Shown: positions 51,273-59,265 of the stretch, in pieces | Layout: every line of letters begins with the position of its first letter | How positions within the stretch are numbered: the stretch's first letter is position 1 | Assembly (NCBI GenBank): GCA_934322085.1 | Contig: CAKRGF010000002.1 | Coordinates: 1 to 64,000 of the forward strand | DNA from: an uncultured Eubacterium sp. | GTDB taxonomy: Bacteria > Bacillota > Clostridia > Lachnospirales > Lachnospiraceae | Direction of reading: 5' to 3' | Length of the DNA: 64,000 bases | The notes under the pieces: generated by a model | The model's database searches: none | What the model saw: the letters and a program-made list of their open reading frames with translations, nothing else | Told to the model about the DNA's origin: nothing | Position numbers and translations under genes: made by a program

Positions 51273-51526
51273 TCTAACTCCTCCTCATAATTACAGCATT
51301 GCGTAGAAAAATCTACCCTTCTTATTATACACAGATTAAATATTTATGAAAAGGAAGAATCTGTATATTATTTAGAAATTTTTGTATGTTTTTCTGACTA
51401 TAATCAACAACTTCTTATTTCTTCACAGTTATACTTCCAAACCTTAAACAATAAGGGATTTCTTGCAATTTCTCAAATATCATGTAAAATAGAAATAGAC
51501 TTACAAAAGAAAGGAAATTAAGTTGA
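51273..51526. promoter_or_regulatory. divergent intergenic region before the TAXI gene
   Basis: On the plus strand TTGCAA (51463-51468), 16 bp, TG-TAAAAT (51485-51490) is a likely promoter for the TAXI operon. On the minus strand TATAAT lies near 51322-51327. ACAGATT/AATCTGT arms (51331-51337, 51358-51364) and GTAGA/TCTAC arms (51303-51316) flank it. Nothing else recognised. Confidence 0.5.
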
Positions 51527-52483
51527 ATGAAAAAAATAATATGCTTATTGCTTAGTTTTTCTTTATTGATACTAAGTGGCTGCTCTGGAAAAACCGAGAA
51601 CATCCGCTTTGGAGCCGCTGGTGTTGGTGGTATGTATTATACTTTTGCTAACAGTTTCACTGGCATTCTCAGTAAAGAAAACGAACAAAATTCTTATGAA
51701 GTAAAAAACACGGCTGGTTCCACAGCAAATATACGTCTTCTATCGAATCATTATATTAATTTAGCAATTGCCCAGGCCGATTTAATTCAGGATGCCTATC
51801 AGGGAACCGGCGCATTTGATGGTAACATCTGTAAAGACTACAGTGCCATCGCCGGTCTCTACACAGAAGCCTGTCAGATTGTTGTCCGTGCGGATTCATC
51901 TATTTATTCGCTCGACGATTTGCAGGGAAAACATATCAGTATCGGTGCCTCAGAATCCGGCACAGAACGAAACGCAGAGGAAATTCTTGCAGCAACCGGA
52001 TTGACTTCCCGTCTGGTTCAGACAGAAAATTATGATTATACACAGGCCGCTAACCAGCTTTCCAATGGTGAAATTGATGCCTTTTTCTGTACGGCAGGTA
52101 CCAAGACAACGATTATCGAGGAACTGGCAAAGGAGTGTCCAATCCGGCTTCTCAGCCTGAATGAAACATGCTTAAAAAAACTGATGGCATCCTCTCCTTC
52201 TTATATCCGTCATACCATTCCGGCAAACACTTATACCGGACAGGATAAAGAGGTAACAACCATAGGGGTAAAATCAATTCTTTTGGCATCCAATAATTTA
52301 TCCGAAGATACCGTTAATTCGATTACAAAAGCTTTATTTGAGCATAGTAAAGATTTGCAATATGCAACATCACTGAATTTGGACTTAAACGAAACCTCTG
52401 CTACAAAAGATATTACACTTCCTTTTCACAAAGGAGCCGCCTCTTATTACAAAGAGAAGAAAATTACCGTTCCGACAAAATAG
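51527..52483 (+). CDS. TAXI-family solute-binding lipoprotein
   Basis: 318 aa. A lipoprotein signal with lipobox LILSGC at residues 15-20 anchors it outside the membrane. IRFGAAGVGGMYYTFANSFTGIL and the following VKNTAGSTANIRLL are the TAXI (TRAP-associated extracytoplasmic immunogenic) signature. Known TAXI proteins bind glutamate or related acids and normally serve TRAP permeases. No TRAP membrane gene is adjacent; a GltS carrier follows 18 bp downstream. AAAGGAAATTAAG precedes the ATG. Confidence 0.9.
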   Translation: MKKIICLLLSFSLLILSGCSGKTENIRFGAAGVGGMYYTFANSFTGILSKENEQNSYEVKNTAGSTANIRLLSNHYINLAIAQADLIQDAYQGTGAFDGNICKDYSAIAGLYTEACQIVVRADSSIYSLDDLQGKHISIGASESGTERNAEEILAATGLTSRLVQTENYDYTQAANQLSNGEIDAFFCTAGTKTTIIEELAKECPIRLLSLNETCLKKLMASSPSYIRHTIPANTYTGQDKEVTTIGVKSILLASNNLSEDTVNSITKALFEHSKDLQYATSLNLDLNETSATKDITLPFHKGAASYYKEKKITVPTK

Positions 52484-52501
52484 CAAATAGGAAGGATTAC
52501 T

Positions 52502-53689
52502 ATGAACATTGAATTTGATATGTACCAGACACTGGCACTTGCCGTTTTGGTACTTTTACTTGGAAGTTTCTTAAAAAAACACATTCATTTTTTGGAAAAA
52601 TTCTGTATTCCGGCACCTGTTATCGGTGGTTTGTTGTTTGCCATCTTAACCTGTATTGGTTACTCGACCGGACTTGCTGATTTTACCTTTGATGACACCC
52701 TTCGCGAAGTATGTATGGTTCTTTTCTTTACTTCGGTTGGATTTCAAGCAAATCTGAAAGTATTAAAAAGTGGTGGAAAATCAATGATTATTTTCCTCTT
52801 CCTAGTCATCACCTTAATCGTGTCACAAAACCTGCTTGCAGTTGGTCTTTCCAAACTGCTGCAATTAAATCCGCTTGTCGGTATGTGTACCGGCTCAATT
52901 CCAATGGTCGGAGGACACGGTACGGCTGGTGCCTTTGGACCGGTTTTGGAGGATTTCAATATTCAGGGTGCAACCACAATTTGTACGGCTGCCGCAACCT
53001 TTGGTTTAATTATGGGAAGTTTAATCGGCGGTCCAATCGGCAAACGCCTCATTGAAAAAAGAAATTTGATGGATACCGTTGCCACCGAAGATGACAGCCT
53101 TTTAGTTGAAGATGAAGAAAAGCACAAACGCCACACAAACATGTATGCAGCTGCTGTTTTCCAGTTGATTTTAGCAATCGGTCTGGGAACTATTTTTTCC
53201 TGGCTGCTTACCAAAACCGGACTTACTTTTCCGATTTACATTGGTGCCATGCTTGCCGCAGCACTAATCCGAAATATCGCTGAGTATACAAATTTCACAA
53301 CCATCCATATGGGTGAAATCAATGACCTTGGTGGAATTTCATTATCTTTGTTTTTGGGAATGGCAATGATTACCTTGAAGTTATGGGAATTAGCTTCCTT
53401 AGCACTTCCACTGGTCATTTTACTTGCTGCGCAGACACTTCTCATTGGCGTATTTACTTACTTTGTTGTATTCCGTGTCATGGGACATGACTACGATTCC
53501 GCAGTTCTTGCCGCCGGTACTTGTGGATTTGGTATGGGAGCAACCCCAAATGCCATGGCAAATATGCAGGCCTTATGTGACCGCTTTGTACCATCGGTAA
53601 AAGCTTATCTGCTGATTCCATTGGTTGGAAGTCTGTTTGCAGATTTTATCAATAGTTTGGTTATTACATTTTTTATCAACATTATATAA
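52502..53689 (+). CDS. gltS: sodium/glutamate symporter, GltS family
   Basis: 395-aa inner-membrane carrier of about ten to twelve helices. Family marks are CMVLFFTSVGFQANLKVLKSGGK, GSIPMVGGHGTAGAFGPVLE in the first re-entrant region and AAGTCGFGMGATPNAMANMQAL in the second. The predicted substrate is glutamate with sodium, though relatives may accept other anions. AGGAAGGATT precedes the ATG. It lies between a TAXI binding lipoprotein and a small duplicated-motif gene, suggesting a binding-protein-assisted version of GltS. Confidence 0.94.
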   Translation: MNIEFDMYQTLALAVLVLLLGSFLKKHIHFLEKFCIPAPVIGGLLFAILTCIGYSTGLADFTFDDTLREVCMVLFFTSVGFQANLKVLKSGGKSMIIFLFLVITLIVSQNLLAVGLSKLLQLNPLVGMCTGSIPMVGGHGTAGAFGPVLEDFNIQGATTICTAAATFGLIMGSLIGGPIGKRLIEKRNLMDTVATEDDSLLVEDEEKHKRHTNMYAAAVFQLILAIGLGTIFSWLLTKTGLTFPIYIGAMLAAALIRNIAEYTNFTTIHMGEINDLGGISLSLFLGMAMITLKLWELASLALPLVILLAAQTLLIGVFTYFVVFRVMGHDYDSAVLAAGTCGFGMGATPNAMANMQALCDRFVPSVKAYLLIPLVGSLFADFINSLVITFFINII

Positions 53690-53701
53690 GGAGGTTTACT
53701 T

Positions 53702-53908
53702 ATGTTTTTTAAAAGGAAAAAATATATTACAATAAACAATCCTCAGAAAAACAGAAAAAATTATGATTTCACTTATGATAATGTAGCCATTCCGGAGGTG
53801 CATACACATGAGGCTTCTGACGACAACATAAATGCAGTCTCCTCGAACGCCTCGGTTGACTATGACAATCTGGCAATTCCTGAAGTACACATTAAGGGGA
53901 GGAAATAA
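53702..53908 (+). CDS. 68-aa protein with two YDN(V/L)AIPEVH motifs
   Basis: Basic N-terminus (FFKRKKYITINN, RKNYDF), no signal peptide or TM. Residues 25-34 (YDNVAIPEVH) and 54-63 (YDNLAIPEVH) are near-identical repeats separated by an Asp/Asn/Ser-rich linker. A strong AGGAGG 7 bases before the ATG argues for translation. It starts 12 bp after gltS and precedes asnB. I do not recognise the family. It could be a carrier-associated regulatory peptide, a scaffold for two copies of a partner, or a precursor peptide. Confidence 0.8.
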   Translation: MFFKRKKYITINNPQKNRKNYDFTYDNVAIPEVHTHEASDDNINAVSSNASVDYDNLAIPEVHIKGRK

Positions 53909-53925
53909 TCCTCCCCCTTTCTTAT
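53896..53925 (+). terminator. weak terminator after the duplicated-motif gene
   Basis: GGGGAGG-N7-CCTCCCC hairpin overlapping the stop codon, followed by a poor T-tract (CTTTCTTAT). Partial read-through into asnB is likely. Confidence 0.5.
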
Positions 53926-54010
53926 CTCAAAATATTTCCCATACATGTTTCCCCCTTTTTTTGCATACAGTATATCATATGGAATTATTTCTTTGTAAAA
54001 GGAGGTTACT

Positions 54011-55864
54011 ATGTGCAGCATATCCGGCTTTTATGACCCCACGGCCGATTTTACCGGGCAGCGGGATTCTTTTTTGCATATTTTAGACGAAATGAAACAC
54101 TGTCTTGCCCACCGCGGTCCTGACGATAATGACAGTCTGCTGACACCACACTGTGGACTGGCACACACAAGACTTTCCATCATTGATTTGGCGGGTGGCC
54201 ACCAGCCTATGACAAGAGAACTGAATGGCTACCCTTATCATATTGTATATAATGGTGAAATTTACAATATGGAAGAGTTAAAAAAAGACTTGGCAAACCA
54301 TCAAGTTTTTCCAAAAACAAATTCTGACACAGAAATCTTATTATTATCATTTTTAACCTTTGGTGCTGATTTTGTAAAAAAAGTCGATGGTATTTTTGCC
54401 TTTGCAATTTATGACAAACGGCACAATACACTGACTTTATTCCGGGATTCATTCGGTGTAAAACCACTTTTTTATACCATGGTAAATGGAACAATCATTT
54501 TTTCCTCGGAGCCAAAAGGCTGCTTTTGTTTTCCGGGTGTAAAAGCAGAACTTGATACAGACGGACTCAATGAAATTTTATCATTAGGTCCGGCACGCAC
54601 GCCGGGAAGCGGCGTATTTTATGGGTTTCATGAACTGCTGCCAGGGTGTTATCTCACGTGCTCTGTTTTTGGACAAAAAATGACACAGTATTTCCATCTG
54701 GAAAGCAGACCGCATTTTGATTCTTATGAAGAAACTGTCGAAAAAACATCGTTTCTGATTCAGGATGCCATCAAAAGACAAATGGTTTCCGATGTTCCAA
54801 TCTGCACCTTTTTATCCGGCGGTGTCGATTCAAGCGTAGTCTCTGCGGTCTGTGCTGCCGAGCTAAAGAAACAGGGAAAAAAACTCACCACATTTTCCTT
54901 TGATTTCATAGATAATGACAAGTATTTTAAGGCGAATTCTTTTCAGCCGTCGCAGGACCGCCCATATGTTGACAAAATGGTTTCTTTTCTGGATTCCGAC
55001 CATCACTATCTCGAATGTGATAATAAAATGCAGGCGGATTTATTATACCGCTCGGTGGATGCACATGACCTCCCATGCATGGCAGATATCGATTCCTCTT
55101 TGCAGTATTTTTGCGAAGAAGTCAGCCATTCCCATAAGGTGGTACTGACCGGCGAATGTGCAGACGAGGTATTCGGCGGATACCCATGGTTTCACAGAGA
55201 GGAAATGCTTAACTCCGGTACATTTCCATGGACTCCTTCACTCACCCCGCGCAAAGTTCTTTTGAAAGATGACTTAGTAGAAAGTCTTCACATGGATGAA
55301 TATGTAAAAATGATTTATGACCGGTCAGTCAGTGAAATCAATGTTCTCCCATCCGAAAATGAAATTGAGACAAACAGACGGCGGATTGGTTATTTAAATA
55401 TCCGTTTCTTTATGCAGACACTGCTAAACCGCATGGACCGCACAAGCATGTTCTCGGGATTAGAAGCACGTGTTCCATTTGCTGACCGCACACTTGTCGA
55501 TTATGTTTTTAATATTCCATGGGAAATGAAAGCAAAGGACGGACTGGTAAAAAATATACTGCGTCAGGCGTCAAAAGGACTTTTGCCGGACGAAATCTTG
55601 TTCCGCCGCAAAAGTCCTTATCCAAAGACATACAATCCCTATTATGAAAATTTGTTAGCAAAACGCCTCAAGGAGGTACTTTCCGACTCTGCAAGTCCCC
55701 TGCATTCTCTTCTGGATTTAAAACAGGTCGGCCAGTTTTTAGATAATCCAAAAGATTACGGGGCACCTTGGTACGGCCAGCTCATGGCAGGGCCGCAAAT
55801 GATTGCCTACCTTTTGCAGATTGAATATTTCTTACGAAAATACAACGTATCCATCCGGATTTAA
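54011..55864 (+). CDS. asnB: asparagine synthetase (glutamine-hydrolysing) AsnB
   Basis: 617 aa. The N-terminal class II glutaminase starts at the catalytic Cys (MCSISGFYDP), with HRGPDDNDS, GLAHTRLSIIDLAGGHQP and YNGEIYN. The C-terminal synthetase has the PP-loop CTFLSGGVDSSVVSAV (near 265-280), TGECADEVFGGYPW and RVPFADRTLVDY. It makes asparagine from aspartate, ATP and glutamine. Both domains are intact, so it is a true AsnB rather than a lasso-peptide cyclase. AGGAGG precedes the ATG. Overlaps convergent dpaB by 4 bp. Confidence 0.95.
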   Translation: MCSISGFYDPTADFTGQRDSFLHILDEMKHCLAHRGPDDNDSLLTPHCGLAHTRLSIIDLAGGHQPMTRELNGYPYHIVYNGEIYNMEELKKDLANHQVFPKTNSDTEILLLSFLTFGADFVKKVDGIFAFAIYDKRHNTLTLFRDSFGVKPLFYTMVNGTIIFSSEPKGCFCFPGVKAELDTDGLNEILSLGPARTPGSGVFYGFHELLPGCYLTCSVFGQKMTQYFHLESRPHFDSYEETVEKTSFLIQDAIKRQMVSDVPICTFLSGGVDSSVVSAVCAAELKKQGKKLTTFSFDFIDNDKYFKANSFQPSQDRPYVDKMVSFLDSDHHYLECDNKMQADLLYRSVDAHDLPCMADIDSSLQYFCEEVSHSHKVVLTGECADEVFGGYPWFHREEMLNSGTFPWTPSLTPRKVLLKDDLVESLHMDEYVKMIYDRSVSEINVLPSENEIETNRRRIGYLNIRFFMQTLLNRMDRTSMFSGLEARVPFADRTLVDYVFNIPWEMKAKDGLVKNILRQASKGLLPDEILFRRKSPYPKTYNPYYENLLAKRLKEVLSDSASPLHSLLDLKQVGQFLDNPKDYGAPWYGQLMAGPQMIAYLLQIEYFLRKYNVSIRI

Positions 55865-56451
55865 AAGGGAGAGCGGATTACCGGCTGCAGCTGTCTGCCG
55901 CAAAGAGCCGCCTCAATCGTATCCGGTATCAGTTCCGTATGGGCAATCATCGACTTCGGCTTCTTTTCGCAGTCATCCTGCCCAAACGGAACAAAATAAA
56001 AATTTTTTGTATTCATTAAAAATCCGATGTTCTTTAAACTGGCTCCAAGTGCATCATTGGTAGCCGGTGAAAGAACAACCGGTTTGTCATTTCGCATATG
56101 CGCTTTTGCCGCCATTAAAACTGGTGTATCAGTAATTCCCGCTGCAAGTTTTGCCATCGTATTTCCAGTACATGGCGCAATCACAAGAATATCCAAAAGA
56201 CCTTTCGGACCAATCGGCTCTGCCTCCTGAATTGAAAAAATCCCACGTTCTCCCGTAATTTCCTGTATTTCAATAATAAAATCTCTCGCAGCGCCAAACC
56301 GGCAGTTCACGGTCTGTGCGGTCTGGGAAAAAATCGGAATGACCCGATTATCCTCCTTGACAAGCCGCCTGACCACTTCTTTTATTTTCTCATAAGTGCA
56401 AAAAGAGCCGGTAAACGCAAAGCCAACCGTACGCTGTTTCTTTTTGCTCAT
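55861..56451 (-). CDS. dpaB: dipicolinate synthase subunit B
   Basis: 196-aa flavoprotein-like subunit (SpoVFB). TVGFAFTGSFCTYEKIKEVVRRLV and the Rossmann-like LDILVIAPCTGNTMAKLAAGITDTPVLMAAKAHMRN are diagnostic. With DpaA it makes dipicolinic acid in the mother cell for the spore core. It follows dpaA by 4 bp. Confidence 0.95.
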   Translation of the reverse strand: MSKKKQRTVGFAFTGSFCTYEKIKEVVRRLVKEDNRVIPIFSQTAQTVNCRFGAARDFIIEIQEITGERGIFSIQEAEPIGPKGLLDILVIAPCTGNTMAKLAAGITDTPVLMAAKAHMRNDKPVVLSPATNDALGASLKNIGFLMNTKNFYFVPFGQDDCEKKPKSMIAHTELIPDTIEAALCGRQLQPVIRSPF

Positions 56452-56455
56452 TCCG

Positions 56456-57235
56456 CTAATCTCCCAAAATTGTTTTCTTAATTACTTCCATAAGTATGCC
56501 GGCTGATGACTTCGGTGCATAAATGCCGGGAAGTCCTAAACATAATTTTGCAAAAATCGACGATTCCTGACAGTAGGAAAAATCCGTTCCACCCGGTCTT
56601 GATGCAATATCAATAATACACACCTCGGGCTTTACTCCCTGCAGCCGCTCTTTGGTAAGAACCGGTGCCGGTACGGTATTAAAAATAAAGTCATATTTTG
56701 ACATTGCATCTTTTGGTGCATCAAAAGAACAAGCCTGATAGCCATAACTTTTTGCCCGCTCTCTCTTTTTCTCCTTCCGCTCCATAATAGTAACGGATGC
56801 TTTCCATTGACTGAGTTTTGCCGCCAGTGCCGCTCCACACGTTCCATATCCGGCAACCAGACACTCACTTCCCTGAATGCTTACACAGCCATGGATAAGT
56901 GCCTCCGAAACGGCTCCCTCTGCGGTTGCTGATGCATTTCTCTCCGCCACACCATCTTCTTTGTAATAATCAACCACACGAATTCCTCTTTCTTTTGCAT
57001 AGTCTATCGCCGTCTCCGGAAATTTGCAGCCGTAAATTACCTGTCCTTTTTGAAATTTATCTTTATTTTCCTCAAAAAATAAGGCAGTCTGTGGAACCGG
57101 AAGAAGGATTGCATCGTGATAGCCCGGCTGATAACTCATTGTCTCCATCACCTCATGCCCCTCTTTTTTTAACATTTGCGCCAAATAATACTGCCTTTTT
57201 TCTTCACCTAGAACTAAAAAATGATAAAAAGCCAT
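56456..57235 (-). CDS. dpaA: dipicolinate synthase subunit A
   Basis: 259-aa SpoVFA. An N-terminal domain (FLVLGEEKRQYYLAQMLKKEGHEV) is followed by an NAD(P)-binding fold with CLVAGYGTCGAALAAKLS and IIDIASRPGGTDF near the active site. LGLPGIYAPKSSAGIL closes the protein. Transcribed with dpaB from a SigK-like promoter, as in other spore formers. Confidence 0.95.
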   Translation of the reverse strand: MAFYHFLVLGEEKRQYYLAQMLKKEGHEVMETMSYQPGYHDAILLPVPQTALFFEENKDKFQKGQVIYGCKFPETAIDYAKERGIRVVDYYKEDGVAERNASATAEGAVSEALIHGCVSIQGSECLVAGYGTCGAALAAKLSQWKASVTIMERKEKKRERAKSYGYQACSFDAPKDAMSKYDFIFNTVPAPVLTKERLQGVKPEVCIIDIASRPGGTDFSYCQESSIFAKLCLGLPGIYAPKSSAGILMEVIKKTILGD

Positions 57236-57267
57236 AATACACTCTCCGATACAGCAGTTGTTATTGT

Positions 57268-57295
57268 TAGTATATGATATTCAGGGAATCAAGGT
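57268..57295 (-). promoter_or_regulatory. SigK-like promoter of dpaAB
   Basis: Minus strand CATATACTA (57276-57268) fits the SigK -10 CATANNNTA, with AC 17 bp upstream (57295-57294). About 33 bp before the gene. Confidence 0.6.
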
Positions 57296-57300
57296 CCAAA

Positions 57301-58215
57301 CTAGTTCGTGCCCGCATAGGAAGACTGGTACTTCATAAGTTCCTCAATATAAATTTCACCAAGTGCACTCACTACCGACCCGGCACGATGAATATAGCCA
57401 ATCTGCATTTTCTCGGATTCCTTTAGTGGAATGGCTAACGAATCATCCCCATTTAATTCCTCGCAGATAATACCGGAACACAACGTGTAAGCATCCAATC
57501 CATTCATCAGGTTTAACATCGTTGCGCGGTCATTTGCCTTGATAATACGATCATAATCATAGGTACTTTTCATCTCTTCTGCCAGATAAAAAGAATTGTT
57601 TTTTCCCTGGTCAAAAGCCAGACACGGATACGGCTCTAAATCCTTCATTGAAAGTATTTCCCGACCGGCTAACGGATGCCCGGAGCGCAGATACACATAG
57701 GTATCACAGGAAAATAATTCGGTAAATTTCAACTGATTTTCCCTGAGAATTTTTTCTAACACCTTGCGATTCATGTCATTCATATATAAAATTCCAAGCT
57801 CACTTTTGAAATTCCGCACATTTTCAATGATTTCATATGTGCGTGTTTCATATACAGCAAATTCGTAATTTTCCATCCCCGCACGTTTGACTGTCTCTAC
57901 AAATGCCTTTACCGCAAAGGAATAATGCTGCATGGAAACACTGAATTTCTCTCGGGATTCTTTTTCAATATATCGATTTCGAAGCAGACGGTACTGCTCC
58001 GTCACCTGTCTTGCATATCCAAGAAATTCCTCACCATCCGGCGTCACAACAATTCCTCTGCTCGTCCGCAGAAAAAGTTCAAAGCCAAGTTCTTTTTCCA
58101 GTTCTTTCACAGCCCCCGACAAACTCGGCTGAGAAATAAACAAAGCCTTTGCTGCCTCATTCATTGAACCGTGGTCTGCCACCGCAATTACATATCTTAA
58201 CTGTTGTAACGTCAT
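57301..58215 (-). CDS. LysR-family transcriptional regulator
   Basis: 304 aa. An N-terminal winged helix-turn-helix (LRYVIAVADHGSMNEAAKALFISQPSLSGAVKELEKELGFELFLRTSRG, residues 5-54) is followed by a periplasmic-binding-like effector domain. It starts 17 bp after the ThiF-like gene and is probably co-transcribed with it, so a role in sulfur-amino-acid control is plausible (inference from context). The effector is unknown. Confidence 0.93.
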   Translation of the reverse strand: MTLQQLRYVIAVADHGSMNEAAKALFISQPSLSGAVKELEKELGFELFLRTSRGIVVTPDGEEFLGYARQVTEQYRLLRNRYIEKESREKFSVSMQHYSFAVKAFVETVKRAGMENYEFAVYETRTYEIIENVRNFKSELGILYMNDMNRKVLEKILRENQLKFTELFSCDTYVYLRSGHPLAGREILSMKDLEPYPCLAFDQGKNNSFYLAEEMKSTYDYDRIIKANDRATMLNLMNGLDAYTLCSGIICEELNGDDSLAIPLKESEKMQIGYIHRAGSVVSALGEIYIEELMKYQSSYAGTN

Positions 58216-58232
58216 GATTTACCCTCCATTCT

Positions 58233-59042
58233 CTAAATACTGCACCCCGGCATCGGATATTCCTCTGGTCTCAGTTCATGAATGTCGGCATGTTCTCCGC
58301 ATACGCGGCATCCCTTTGACGGACTTCCAAAATCCACCGTCCGAAATCTCATCATCAGCCCATCAAAAGTAAGCATTTTTCCGGTAAGAAGTTCTCCTGC
58401 CCCGGTAATATATTTTTGCGCTTCCAATGCCTGAATACTTCCAATAATTCCGGGAATCGAACCAATAACCCCCGCCGAAGAACAATTGTCCACTGTTCCA
58501 TCTTTTGGGATTTCCTCGAAAATACACCGATAGCACGGTCCCTCACCCGGCACATATGTAAGAACCTGTCCGTAAAACTGTCGGATTCCTGCATGACAAA
58601 ATGGTTTTTTCGCCAAAACACAGGCATCATTAATCAAAAATTTTGCCGAAAAATTATCTACCGCATCAATAATAAAATCATACGGCTCAATCAGTGCCAT
58701 AATGTTTTCCGGGGTAACACGCTCTGCATGCAGATGAAGTTTGACATCCGGATTTAATTTGTGAATCCTCTCTCCTGCCGACTCCGCTTTTTCCACACCA
58801 AGCGAATCCATGTCATGAATAATCTGTCTCTGCAAATTTGTCAAATCCACACAGTCACCATCCACAATGCCAATCGTTCCCACACCACTTGCCGCTAAAT
58901 ATAAAATAGCCGGCGAGCCAAGTCCACCAGCTCCAATCACTAACACTTTGCTCTCCAAAAGTTTCTGCTGTCCCTTTACTCCTACGCCCTTTAAAATTAA
59001 ATGCCGCGAATACCGCTGCATCTGTTCCTCTGTAAATGCCAT
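58233..59042 (-). CDS. ThiF/MoeB/HesA-family adenylyltransferase
   Basis: 269-aa E1-like enzyme that adenylates the C-terminus of a ubiquitin-fold sulfur carrier. YSRHLILKGVGVKGQQKLL is the N-terminal signature, GAGGLGSPAILYLAASGVG binds ATP, and DGDCVDLTNLQRQI and DAVDNFSAKFLIND follow. Two CxxC pairs (GPCYRCIF and KGCRVCGEH) bind zinc. The neighbour metY suggests an HcyF-type role in thiocarboxylate-dependent homocysteine formation; thiamine or molybdopterin synthesis are alternatives. The carrier protein gene is not in this window. Confidence 0.9.
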   Translation of the reverse strand: MAFTEEQMQRYSRHLILKGVGVKGQQKLLESKVLVIGAGGLGSPAILYLAASGVGTIGIVDGDCVDLTNLQRQIIHDMDSLGVEKAESAGERIHKLNPDVKLHLHAERVTPENIMALIEPYDFIIDAVDNFSAKFLINDACVLAKKPFCHAGIRQFYGQVLTYVPGEGPCYRCIFEEIPKDGTVDNCSSAGVIGSIPGIIGSIQALEAQKYITGAGELLTGKMLTFDGLMMRFRTVDFGSPSKGCRVCGEHADIHELRPEEYPMPGCSI

Positions 59043-59189
59043 ATGTTCTCTCCATTGTTGATTGTTTTTACTGGGATTATATCATTTTATCTGGGGGGAT
59101 GCAAGGTGATGTGGATGTGTGGCTTTCCACAATCCCCCCTGTCACTAGAACTCTCACCACTCTCCTCTTTCCCTCTAATCCAAAATAGA

Positions 59190-59256
59190 AACGAAAAAAA
59201 GACGGGAAGCTATATCTGCCACGCAGATATCCCGCTTCCCATCTTTTTCGTTTTTA
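59190..59256 (-). terminator. metY terminator
   Basis: Long stem: AACGAAAAAgA-GGGAAGC arms with an inner GATATCTGC/GCAGATATA helix, ending in TTTTTTTCG on the minus strand. The 59043-59189 part of the gap shows nothing recognised. Confidence 0.8.
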
Positions 59257-59265
59257 TTTTACATT

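Noticed and set aside
54011..55864. Lasso-peptide or other RiPP cyclase with the 68-aa gene as precursor
   Set aside because: The glutaminase Cys2 and full AsnB domains are intact, and no protease, ABC exporter or precursor-recognition protein is nearby. A precursor role for the 68-aa protein is not excluded but is unsupported.
59043..59265. SAM riboswitch or T-box near the metY genes
   Set aside because: No T-box core or SAM riboswitch signature found upstream of metY or thiF-like; only a terminator and promoter.
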